Shown: positions 8,181-41,900 of the stretch, in pieces
How positions within the stretch are numbered: the first letter of the stretch is position 1
Layout: each line of letters starts with the position of its first letter
Origin: Chrysopilus asiliformis
Taxonomy: Eukaryota > Arthropoda > Insecta > Diptera > Rhagionidae
Length of the DNA: 64,000 nucleotides
Assembly (NCBI GenBank): GCA_964034945.1
Contig: OZ035962.1
Location: forward strand, 30,531,943-30,595,942
Direction: 5' to 3'
The notes under the pieces: generated by a model
The model's input: only the letters and a program-made list of their open reading frames with translations
Told to the model about the DNA's origin: nothing
The model's database searches: none
Position numbers and translations under genes: made by a program

Positions 8181-11100
8181 TCAATTTCTATCTTCTAAAA
8201 CATCATCAGATTTCACATTTCTTTCTAAAAAGTAGCTCAATATTGCGTCACATCCAGGATACAAAACAAAATTCGAATGTCCGACTGTTCGGCCACCAAT
8301 GTAGTCTGTAACTGCGGTCGTCTTCTGTGCAATCTCCATCGCTTTGTCGTAAGTTAACTTGTCTAACTCGTATCGGGGCATTTTGACAACAGCCGTTTCG
8401 AAACCATTTACCTGTAAGTCATTATTATTAAGGGAAAGGGTTAAATCTGATTGAGAGAATTTTTTGTATGAAATTTCCTGACGAACTTTATGAACACACC
8501 AAAAATTATGTAATAGTAAAAAAATTATAATCACCTTAAAAGTTAAATCGAGCTCATAATCCATGTCCACATCTGGCCATTTCTGTTGCAAAACCCCTTG
8601 ACTCCAAGAAATTTCACTCTCACTGGCATCTAATCTGCCCGGAGCTGCAATAAATTTTGACCACAATTCTGAGGCAAAATGGGGTGCCATTGGGGCCAAT
8701 ATAATGATTTGGGCGGCCAGCGCTCTTTCATATTGTTTGCTGCTGACGATTACATTTTTTTGTGCTCTCTAGAAATATTGATTTGCTGTTAATTTAAAAA
8801 AGAATTTCTCTAAAAAAATTTAAACCCACCCGAATTGAATTTGTGAGACCTTGCATTTTCGATATTCCCACACTCAATTGATGTGTGTGTCGATAGTTGA
8901 ATGTTGCTCCCCTAACGTAATAATTTCGTGCGTCAAACATTTTAAATTCATCGTCAGGGGCTACTATCAAATTTGATGCTGATGGAGATTTTCTTAGATC
9001 GCAAAACTCATTTATCGTCATCCAAAGGCGTTTCTGCCAGTTAAGAATACCAGGGAATGCTAAGGAAATTTTAGAGATAAAAATTAAAGGTAATTTACTA
9101 TAAAAAATACAAATTTTGGAGTTTGAAAACAAATCAGGTAAATTTCTGCAATATAGAACATTTTACCAACTTTAATTACGAGCGATCATGCAAATCAATT
9201 TCACTCACTAGCTGTAGACCAATTCCTATGAGAAGTTGGCGCAACATCACCCAAAATTATGAGTCTTGTAGTATCGCAACCATATTCAGATATCATATCA
9301 GACGGATCCACACCATTCAACTTAGATTTCGACATTTTCTCCCAGCTCATGACCACTTGCTTCCCAGTAGAAACCTCTACGGCTTTATTCTTTTTAGCAT
9401 CTACAACTTTTATCTGAAAACCAGTTAAAAATCACTCAAACAAATTTAAAGTCTCTAAATTCATTCACCTCATTTTCCTTAATATAAACTCCACTGTCCT
9501 TGACTCGATAAGATCGCCCCATGACCATTCCCTGCACAAGCAGCCTCCGGAAAGGTTCTGGCTTCGGCACTAAACCCAAACTATGTAAAAAATGATTCAT
9601 AAAACGAGCATAATATAGATGCAAGACTGCGTGCTCCTTGCCACCAATGTATAAATCCACGGGCATACATTTCGAAGCAATTTCTGTATCGAAAATCTTA
9701 GCTTCATTGTTTGCGTCAAGATATCGCAAAAAATACCAAGAACTATCCACAAACGTGTCCATCGTATCGGTTTCCCTTCGAGCTCCGTCCTTTTTACATG
9801 TCGGACAAATACAGGGATTTTCAGAGATTTTTTCCAACTCTACGGGCAGTTCTTCTTCAGATACCGGAACTGCCCCACAGTCATTGCAGTAAATAATCGG
9901 AATTGGAGTTCCCCATTTTCGCTGGCGGGAAATTAACCAATCTTGCAGTTTTGAACTCACTGGGAAGCCTCCAATGTTTAATTTCTGGGCTATTTCCAGC
10001 ACCGTCTTTCTGTCGTTTTTAGGAACAGCGGAATTTAATCTTTCTACACTTAATCCTAATTTTTCGGCTAAATTAGAATCGTCAGAAATAGTTCCAGGAC
10101 AAGCTAAATAAGTATCGCAATGCTCTGGAAAATTCACTTCATCTGAAAAGATTAAGGGAACGAATTTATTTGTGAACGGATTGAAAACTTTCAGTTCTTC
10201 GCTGGTTTTAAATTGCTTCAGATAATGTGATTCCTTCAGGGCAACAAATATTGATGGATCGAAGAAATTTTCTGGGAAATCTGTCCACAATCGGATCTGT
10301 TTCGTTGATTTCTGCACAGTATCATTGCCAGAAACTACTTTCAAGTCAAATGCATATCCATTACAATCCCCTATCCAGTGCCTTTGCAAATTTATTATGT
10401 CTCGCCACTCTTGAAGCGTTGGATCTGATAATCCATCCAGCAAATCTTTCGCAAATTTAGTCGTCCTTATAAACCACTGCTTTAAGAGTTTCTTCTCGAC
10501 TTTCGCCCCTGATCGCCAGGATCTTCCGTTGGCGTCTACTTGCTCGTCTGCAAGTACAGTTTTATCCACTGGATCCCAGTTTACCAGAGCCTGAAATTTA
10601 TAATAAATTTTAAAAAATGGATAAGTATTTTATAAAAAAATCGCGCCTCCTTCTGATAGGCGAGCCCTTCGTTATGCAGCATCAAAAACAGTTTCTGTGT
10701 CCATTTGTAGTAAGACTTGTCACACGTAGATAACTCGTGATTCCAATCGAAAGAGCACCCCAGCAACCTCATTTGCTGCTTCATTTGAGCGATATTCTCT
10801 TGTGTCCAGCGTGCGGGGTCGACTTTCCTCTGAATAGCAGCGTTTTCAGCTGGAAGTCCAAATGCATCCCAACCGACTGGATGAAAGACATTCTTCCCAT
10901 TCATCCGATAGAATCTTGCCATTGTATCGCTAATGGTATAGACCCGAACGTGCCCCATATGAAGATTACCGGAAGGATAGGGAAACATTGACAAAACGTA
11001 AAATTTATTGGACGCTTCTTTCGGGTCGAAGCTACCTCGACATGTTTCTGAGCTATATCGCTTCTCTATGCCTAATTTAACACTATTTGTTAGTTCTGTG

Positions 11101-11245
11101 TGCTACAAATAAGCGAAAATTGTCAAACGTCTTTTACCACAAAATACAATTTTAGTTTTACCTCAAATCTACTAATAACACGCAGTAAATTCTTTAAATT
11201 CCTATTTGTCACATTTCTAAGGATGGTTCTACCTTCTAGTAACAT
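8181..11245 (-). CDS. LeuRS-m: mitochondrial leucyl-tRNA synthetase
   Basis: Charges mitochondrial tRNA-Leu with leucine in the matrix. Seven exons in transcript order: 11245-11162, 11102-10647, 10590-9469, 9413-9209, 9059-8830, 8768-8535, 8411-8181. All phases agree and the product is 853 residues (human LARS2 is about 900). The first 28 residues are basic and Arg/Leu-rich without acidic clustering, as in a mitochondrial targeting peptide. Class Ia signatures are present: HMGH (HIGH) in [12 protein letters not shown] near the N-terminus, the tryptophan-rich WIGDCNGY, the [16 protein letters not shown] segment, and KMSKSK in exon 4. A C-x2-C pair (CNDCG) and CICPTC suggest the zinc-type insert of LARS2. 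The CP1 editing motifs are missing. Intron 2 appears to use a GC donor. The gene is divergent from the dynein gene. Confidence 0.93.
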
Positions 11246-11844
11246 TTCGAATTTGTTTTATTACGTATTTTTCTTAAATTTCAACAAAACGACCATAACT
11301 TTTCGTAAACGCACAAATCTAACCTCACTTCCTGATACAAACGTCAAAAATCACTTTTGTCAGAACCTGTACGTTGAGGTTAGAATTTCAAAATGTAAAC
11401 AAATAATTTTATTTGTTTTTTTGTTAAAGAAAATTGTTAAAAATTACAATCTGTTTGAATAAAAAGTAAGTCTGAATACTTTTCAACAAAAATCATTTAT
11501 AAATAAACGAATTTCGCATCAGCTGATTGCCCCTGAACCGATTGTAAACAAACCCACCTTCAGAAATCCTATATAATCGAATGTAAACAAATCACCACTC
11601 CACTCGCAATCATGTGTTTTACCGATTGTACACAAACCGTTTGCGCATTCCTTAGATCAGCTGTTAACTGTCAAGCTTCGGCTGTCAGACTTCGTATTTT
11701 CTCGGTACGATTCGGCTTGTCGGTCATCTTTTTTCATTCGCTTTGAATTCTTTGAAGCAACTAGACAAGTTTTTTGTGTGAAGATATTTTACAGTTTTGT
11801 GCAAATTTTAACCGAATTTTCGTTCCTGGCTGATCAACTCAACC
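11246..11844. promoter_or_regulatory. divergent promoter region, LeuRS-m / Dhc64C
   Basis: This is the 599 bp between the two opposed start codons, containing both 5' leaders. A motif ACCGATTGTAAACAAACC or close variants occurs at 11537-11555, 11575-11596 (TCGAATGTAAACAAATC) and 11621-11639 (ACCGATTGTACACAAACC). The GTAAACAAA core resembles a forkhead-factor site, but that is inference. There is no good TATA box for either gene; the segment is GC-richer from about 11620 to 11730, which may be the dynein core promoter. Confidence 0.55.
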
Positions 11845-33494
<21,650 letters not shown>

Positions 33495-33528
33495 GGAGAC
33501 TTTTTAAAAACAATTGCATGCTGCATTG

Positions 33529-33534
33529 AATAAA
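33529..33534 (+). terminator. polyadenylation signal of Dhc64C
   Basis: AATAAA lies 35 nt after the stop codon. A further overlapping AT-rich stretch follows to 33600, so the dynein 3' UTR may be very short unless later signals are used. Confidence 0.6.
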
Positions 33535-33689
33535 TATTTAACTTCTTATAATTAATATCAATTATTATTCATGTATTAATCAAATAAACCATACAAATTA
33601 TTCAAAAAATTGATTTTTACTTTCTTCTACGGAGTATAATAAAGTATTGTATTCATGAAAAATTTCGACCTCTTAATTTTGCCTAAAAA

Positions 33690-34390
33690 ACATTTCCCGA
33701 TCACTCCTGAGTCGATTGGAGTCATATTAAAAAAATGTCGTTCTGTCTGTCAGTCTGTGTACAAGATTTCTCAAAAACTAATAGAGCTAGCGCCATGAAA
33801 TTTTATAGACATGTTGGGTCCTGAAATGGGACCATCCTATCAACTTTTGGTGGAAATCCGTTAACCGGAAGTATCCAAAATGGCGGTTTTTCAAAAATTG
33901 CAATTTCGTTTTTCTCGATTTACTCCCAAACTACGCGTTTTTTAGTGGCCTTAAGTATGACAAAACTTGGAGAAAATAAAATTTCCCACACTTTTGTCTA
34001 TAACTAGCTATAACTCGATATCTCAACCTGTTATCGAGATAAACCGTTATTTCCAAAAAAAAACAGTTTTTTGCGATTATCTCGAAAATTAACGGGTTTT
34101 TGCTGACTGAATGTATGAAGTGAATTAATGAGAATGGCATTCTGCACAATTTTGTCTTTTACCGTTATCCGTTATCTTTTACCGTTATTGAGATATTTTC
34201 ATTAATATGTAAAAAATCATAATTTTGCGAATAATTTGCAAACTAACGGTTTTTCGACAAATCAGTTAAAAGAATAATTAAAGATGTTAACATTTTCTAC
34301 ATTTTTGCCAGTTACCGTAAATTGATATCTTTTACAGTTCTCAAGTTATCTCAAATTTTGTACGTTTTTGATATTTTTGAATAAACCAAG
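33690..34390. repeat. probable dispersed repeat, TE relic between the convergent genes
   Basis: The stretch begins near TGTCTGTCAGTCTGTG and continues with CTCAAAAACTAATAGAGC and ATGAAATTTTATAGAC. A TGTCTG run followed by a 'CTCAAAAACTA...ATGAAATTT' segment is a style I associate with dispersed arthropod repeats. It then cycles through several diverged copies of a CGTTAT/GAGATAT/ACCGTTAT motif to about 34390. No ORF is present. Boundaries and family are uncertain. Confidence 0.35.
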
Positions 34391-35815
34391 AATTTATTGG
34401 GAGGTCGTCTTAGGTTGACAACGCGACAGGGCTCTAGCGTAAATTCCGCAGGGTCGTAGATTTTGTAGAAGAAAGTTTTGTGTTGACCACAACTTATATT
34501 TTTAACGGTTCTCTTATCTATTGAATGGGTTCTCTTGATTGATTTACCTTTATGGTGTCATCCATTTATGGTGTTATCCATTTCCATCATTCGAAAAATA
34601 TTGCAGTTAATATTTTGTTGATTTTAGAAGAGGAAATGAGAAAAAACAATCAATTAAATTTTGGCGATAGGGAACTTTTCTCAAATTTTAGTGATGGATG
34701 CCCCATTTCATACTTTTCCCTTGTCCGGAAAGGCGAAAATTGGAATGTGAATCATTTCACGCAGTTTAAATATACCATATCTTATTAATTCTTTTTTAAT
34801 GGGAACCAAGAATATTTTCTAAAAAATTCAGGGTCATAAAAATTCGACTCTGTGAAATGGTACCCCATCCAGAATTTCCATATTTTCGGGTCTTTGAGAT
34901 CTTTAATAAACATAATAAGGACAAAGGGCCAGTTAAATTGCATTCTGGCATTGTCTGAAGTCCATAGCTTAATTAACAAAATAGATTCGACATAGTGCGG
35001 TACAGGACCGAATTTAGATTGGCTTTAGATAAAATTCATGCTTGTGTAGTTTTGATTTCATTGAATATTCCACTGATGGAAAGTTCAAAAAAACTTGTTA
35101 AATTTAAGGATATAACCAACTGAATACTAAGAAGGTCATTTGGATAGAATTAAAGTTTCCGGACTCGTTTTCACGATTTATGGTGGAACGTGGTCATGTA
35201 AAGGTACAGCAGTGGGCTAAAAACATAATGCACGTTTGTCAAAAAATAAAAATAAAACATTTCTTGTATGAAATCCTGCTTTTCAACCTTTTATGAGGTA
35301 CAAAAAACCGGCATGAGAATCCCTTTGAAAAATTCAGAATACCAAATACTTCCGCTGTTGTTTCTGTCACAGTAAGTTGAATAAAAAACAAAACAATTAA
35401 CATTTGAATAACATAAATTTATTTTAAATATTTATATATAATTATATTAATAGTATATTTATCTTGTTAAATAATATATAAACAATTTTCACCAAATAAA
35501 ACAATCCTTCGCAACAAAAACTTCATTTCATTCATTTTTATTTAATGTTTCTTTATGATAGTTAATATTGTTTCTCTTCATTTTTATTTTGCTTTTTTCT
35601 TTTGATTTTTATATTCTTAAAAATAGAAACACGACTTTTGCGTTTAGTTTGACAACATTATTAATAATTAGATTAGAAAAAGTTGAAAAAATAGGAAGAA
35701 ACCTAAAACAATTTATAGCGGAAAATTAAAAAGTAAAAAAATGATATATAAACAAAGAATATTCTTGGAAAATAATATTTCAAATAGCCTAATATCTAGA
35801 GTACAACTTTCGTCT
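34391..35815. other. intergenic tail-to-tail spacer
   Basis: AT-rich DNA between the dynein 3' end and the karst 3' end. No recognisable coding sequence was found; the small ORF at 34552-34788 has no domain and is AT-composition driven. Confidence 0.5.
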
Positions 35816-35826
35816 TTTATTTTATT
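35816..35826 (-). terminator. candidate polyadenylation signals of karst
   Basis: On the plus strand TTTATTTTATT reads as two overlapping AATAAA hexamers on the minus strand, about 160 nt past the karst stop codon at 35983-35985. Confidence 0.5.
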
Positions 35827-35982
35827 TCATAAATTTTTATGTTTTTAAATAAATCTATAATTTTTTGGGGGTCTGTCTTTCTTTCACGTCATTCTAAGTA
35901 CTTTTTTGAGGCTTCTTTTTTCATCCGTCTTTTTCCGTTTTTTTTTTTGTTTTAATGCTTAATATTTTAGACCCACATATCC

Positions 35983-38900
35983 TTATTGTGGAAGCTGGCT
36001 GGACTTTTTCTTCTTTCCAAACATTCGAAACACTCCCGGTTTTTTCTCTTTATCCTTGGTAGCTGAGCCTCCTTTAACTCCAGATACTGACGATATTGAT
36101 TGGGCCTCACTTTCACTTGAGCTTTCCGCAGACATACGGGCAGTCGATGGTTCATGCTGCATGGAAAGTGGTCGTCCGGTCTCAAAACGAGAATTTCCCC
36201 AACCTAAACAGAATTAAGAAAATACAATAAAGTATATAAAATTGAATATTTCAATTTTTTATAAGAAGAATCACTAAAATAGAAGTACACTTCAGATTTG
36301 TTTGAACAACCAAATCTGCTTTTTAGTGGCTCTGTTGTGCGCAATAAAAATTTGTTCACAATCCCAATTTCATTTGGGCAATGTGTAAGACATAATTTTA
36401 AATTTAATTCATCTGACTAATAAAGCTCACACTAAATAATTTGCTAAAAAGGTATGTATAAATAAATTTTTTTTATAATTTTAAAAGGCATGCAGAGAGA
36501 GTTTTTTACATGATTTTTTTAAGTTTTAGAATAAAAAGTACGAAAAATAAATTGAAAGAATATTATACAAAATACTAGGTGCAATTAGTGACTCAAAGGA
36601 TAGTATGAAGAACCCATAGTAAAGCACTTTTTTAAAATGTAGGGAAAATGTTTAATTGAAACGTACATAGTAGCAAGCAGAAAGAAATTTTGCATTTTTG
36701 ATGATATTATCCAAAACGATTTTAGTGATATTTTGTGTTAATCAAGTGCACATAGATGAAATTCAAGCTTAAATCTAACCAGAAGCTGGATCGTTATTAT
36801 TTCCTCCATATCCTCCGGAATTATAATCAAAGGATGCGTGCTGATGCCACGTTGTCCGATTTGTTTGCTGTGAATTGGGAGGCAACGTTGGTATCGTTTG
36901 TGATCTTTGATACTGATGCTGGGCGCTAGTCCTGCTTGAATAACCATGAACATTGTTGCCCTGATAGTCAACATTTTGCACTAAACCGACACGTTGCTGG
37001 GATCCAACTGGAGGCATTGACGATGGTAATGGCGGAGGATTTTCTAGTTATTTTATTAGTGATGAGTTTAGTTTTGATTTTGGCTTTTTTTTCAAATGAT
37101 TAAATATGGTTAAAAGTAATTCGTTGTGTGAGAGCAATATTAAAGGTTTTTTCAATTACTTCTATCTGGATTTTTAGTAATTTAAAATTGGATTTTTCTG
37201 TAGAAAAACTTTAAAATTACCAAAACTGATATAAAATGCGTTCACGCAATCGATTGCGTAATTTATAGATAAACTTCAGAAAATTTACTGCTTATTGCTT
37301 GAGCAAAACGTTGTTTTTGCAAAATATTTCCTAAAATTGTGACGGTTTTACAACATTTAACTTTTTTTGTTTACAACAACCGGATGTAAGCAGATTAGCT
37401 ATGAAAAATGTAAATCTAACTTTTGAAGGTCACTTATGCATTCTTCCCTCTACTACACTCAGAAAAATGTTCAGGTCAACTTTTTGTCAGGTTAACTCTG
37501 ACCTTACAGAGGTTTCTGTAAGCCAGCTAGCGGTCAGAGTTAACCTATCTAAGGTCAACTCGTGCAGCTCCCAATGCCCTACTTCACCTGCTGGTGGCTT
37601 AATTTCACAATTTCTCCGACCACAGGTCAACTCAGTTTTACTTGCCCACATACAGGCGAACGCGCGCCTGCCCGAGGCCAATTACGCCGTATGTAGGTCG
37701 TCGAGTTAGCCTCCATTTTTCTGAGTGTAGCTTGCCATAGTAGACATGATCCAAAATTCCATGCCAACTGATCGAGGGGTTTTCGAATCGGAACTTTTTA
37801 CTCCCTAATTTCAATGTGAAACCCACATCATTTTTCTTGTATTTAATGAATTCATAAACAAAGAATAATGGCTTGCCATAAACACAATCAAACTTTCATG
37901 CCTATATAAAAATGTATATAACAAGAAAAAAAGATCATTTTTCGCAACTCTTACAAATATTAAATATTTCTTTCAACACAACAAACGGATATACCGTGGA
38001 TTTTCGACAAAAACGAAACTTTTTACAAAATTTGTCCATAAATTCCGTTGTAATTATCCAAAATTTTGGAAATTTTATGAGTTTTGCAAATTATTTTTCT
38101 GATTTTAGTTTTTTTTTTGCAATTATGTTTGTTTCAGGATTTTAAAACCAAGTTTGAATTAATTAAAACTTTTATGCATTTTTTCTTAGCTGTTAAAATT
38201 TGCATAATTAAAATTTTTGCTATTTATACCTATGTGTTTCGCATCGTGCCTCTTCCAGACTTCATCATTGGAACCATTTTGTACTCCGACTAGACCACTT
38301 GGTAACGTTGCAGCCTGTGCTGAATAGGGCCTCGTTTGCGAATTTCCATAATTACTATTGCTATCAGAGGCTTCTGAAAATAACAAATAAGTAGGTTTTA
38401 CAGGAATTCGAACATCGGAAGGAATACTGTAGGCTTTGAAATTTATAATTGTATTGTAGTATTGTCGTGTTGTATAGTATTGTCTAAAATTAGGTCTTTC
38501 GATATTATATAATTTTGTCTATTATGAAAGTAAAGTAACTGTCGTGTCGATAACTTATGTTTTTATTTGTCTATACATTATTTAGGCAATGATAAATATC
38601 TCTAAAACGACCGTACTGATTTCCTTGAAGTTTTCAACTGTGTTAACTAATAATTTAATCTAGAGTTTATACAAAACTTACCACGACTTCTTAATGTAAC
38701 TAAATTATCCATGCTTTGTCTTTGTGGAACTGGCGGGGGTACACCTCTTGGAGGTATTGGTGGTTTATCAACAAGTCCGATACCATACGAACCCGTGGGT
38801 GACGATGGTGATGACGGTGAATTATTTTGATTTTGCTGTAACGAATATTATTTATCAAATAAATTCTAAAGTCTACTGAATGAGGTTTTCTAGTATTCTC

Positions 38901-41900
38901 CAAAACATATTAACAGGTTACATCGCAAACCAATAAAATTAAATTTTGTTAAAAAAAACCAAAAAAAACAACGAAAAAAATCAAAATAAAAAAATAAAAT
39001 AAAATTAGTACATTAGCTTGTTGTAGTGAAAGTTGTTGTTCATTCAATTCCTTTCGCTTCTGGAGGAAATTTGTTTGCGGAGTAGTACTAGAGCTTCCAC
39101 CAGATAAACTACTACCAATGGAATCATTTCGTGAACTACGCCTTTGTGATTCTGGCGATGATGCACGCGAACTAACTGGCGATTCAACTTGATCATGATG
39201 GCTAGCTGATTTGATGTCGGGGAAACTATTTGATTGCTAAATATAGGGATATATACAAGATGAGAAATGATCATTCAATGCAAATTGTTAATTTAAAAAA
39301 AACTAATCACAACAACCAATATTAAGGTAACACTACAATGTTGATTATTATTTACGTGAAATGGATATAAAACCCAAAAAAAAAAATCTCAACCAATATA
39401 AAAATATGAATTACTTACCTTCATTGATTCATCATAGCTTAACAATTGTAGATTTGGTGGTAGACTAGCGTGGAACGAAATCTTATTGACCCAATCATTC
39501 ATTTTGTCAAATGAAGGTGCCTCGAACAAGTACTCAGAACCATCAGGTAACCGCAGTCGGAGGACATGCTTTTTCTTTGTGTAATCGTCAGCCTTCTCGC
39601 ATTTCGCATTTAGGATATTTACTGGAGCGTTGGCGGTTTTCTTCTGTATGAAATCGTTTTCGTCTTTGAAGAAGCACAACAACTGTCCACAAAGCACCGT
39701 GTGGAAGGTCTTCCACGAACGCATTGGCGCTTTTTTCCCACCAGATTGCAGTTCGTGCTTTCGTTCGAGCACTCCCTGAATCTCAACTGGTGGCAGATCA
39801 GATGGTTCTCCCTTTTGGTTCTTCCTGAAACTTTGTGCTCTCCGTCTCGTTGTAAATGATGGCGTTCGCTTGGCTTGCTTCTGCGGAACCTTCATACTCT
39901 CTGCTCGCTTGATCGTCCCTTCTGATCCGCGGCGTAGATGCTCACTGTAAATAGGACCAGATGGCGATTTTTGTAAGCTAGTGTAACTATCGTCATATGC
40001 GGCCCTCAAAGCTTGATTCTGATGAAGACCGGCTGAATTAACTGAGGGTGTGACAACCATTTGTGTTGAGAAGATCGGAGTCTTCTCTGGAACTCCATTC
40101 TTTTTATTCTCCATCTGTGCCTCGATTCGTCTACGTTCCTCGTTCAAGCGATAAAGTTCCTTTTGTTTGATAGCCTCAATCCGTTCCTTCTCCAATCGTT
40201 CCTTCTCCAACCGCTTGGCCACAAGTTCTTCTTCCTTCTGTTTCCTGAATCTCTGCTCCAGCAATGTTATCCTTTTAATCGCCTGGAATTTATCCTCTTG
40301 CGCCGCGACGGTTTTCTCAAAGTCTTCATGCCTCCTGATGAGTTCCTCAACTTGCGGAATCGACTCTCCAAGCTTCGACTCTTTCAACTGAGGTTCGCGA
40401 CTTGTTATCCAGTTTTCCAGGATTTCAGCCTCCTTCAGGAAAATTCTCGTGTCCAAATTAAGTTCGTAGATTTCCTTTCTTTGCTGCAGCGTTTTCGACA
40501 GAACTGCCCTACGCTGATCCAATGTTTGAATTTTTTCCCCAATTTCATGAGCCATAAAGTGCTTCTCCTTGATCAATTTTTCGCCATTGGCTGTGAATCG
40601 TTTGAAAGTTTCATCCCTAGAGTTTATCTCAGCGTTGTGTTCCTTTATGGTGGCCAATAACGCTTCTGCACCGGCTACTGTTACCGCCAGTTCAGGTGAT
40701 GTGATTTTCGCCAGCATTTCATTGATCCACGCGATTAAGTCCCGATATTCATCGAAATAGGACTGCAATTGTTCCGCCTGGTGAAGTTTATCCTTCCTGG
40801 CATAAGTCTTGTCCATTAATTCTGACCACGCATCGATGGTCTCATCTTTCTTGACCTCAATGTGATCTTTAGCGTCTGGATAGAGATCGCCCAATTTCCC
40901 AGCTTCCGCCTGCACAGATTCGACTTGCGCCCGAATCGCAGACAGTTCAGCCTCGTAGACCTTGTGTTTACGGCTTAGCGCCTGGATACTCTCGAGGTCT
41001 TGACCGTAATCCTCTGACGTCAACGCTGATTCCTTCTCAGCAATTAATGAAATTGTCTCATCAGCCGTCCTATCGAATACATGTACCTGCTTGGCTCCCG
41101 CTAGAGCTTCCTGTCTAGCATTAACCAATTCCTTGAGTTCGTCCCAAAGTTGCTTGGTCTCATCGCGTTTCGTCTTAACAGTGGTTTTGTAGGGCGTGTT
41201 CTCATTTAATAGTCTCTCCCCCTTATTGAGGCATTCTAGCACTCGTATTTCATTAGCCCCCAAGTTGGAGACGAATGAGTCGAACGCAAGAATCAGTTGT
41301 TCTACATGTTCAACATCCTCTCCGTAATCCTCCGAGGCAGTCACATTCATTTGATCTTGAATCCATTCATGCAATTCTTCGGTTTCTCTCAGGAACTCGT
41401 ACAACTTCTTGCTTTCGATAAGACGCAGTTCTCGTTCTTTCGACAATTTAAGCAGTTCTTCGTAATGCATAGCAACAGATTTGTTCTTGTTGCTAATATT
41501 TTCCATGTCGAAATGATTTCTTTCAATTAAATTGGCAGCCAATTTCGCCACTTTGTCAATCGACGGTTTAAAAGCGATCAATTCACGATGCAGGACTTCC
41601 AACTTTCTCTGGCACGATTGCACTGAGTCCTCATCCTTTCCGTAGTCCTGCGAGGATAAAATTGGCCGTTTCTCCCTCATCCATGTCTCTGCCTCGTTCG
41701 CTTCAACGTAGAACATTTGACTTTCAACCGCGTCCAACAGTCGAAGTCTCCTAATGCTCGCCATATCACGCAGGGCAGCTAATTTCGATCGAATACTATC
41801 GATTTGTGATGTCACCTGTTCACTGGCAAAGTGAGCCTCGCGGATCATTTGTTGCCCACGTTGCAGAAGCGCCATAATTAGCGGTTCCTGTGATGAAATT

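Noticed and set aside
9123..9428. 101-codon plus ORF over LeuRS-m exon 4
   Set aside because: It is the antisense of the exon containing KMSKS, so the minus frame is the real one.
37401..37709. 102-codon ORF starting near 37401
   Set aside because: It lies across the CACTCAG MITE; the same frame appears in the inverted copy at 56739-57035 only because the element is nearly identical. No codon bias or domain.
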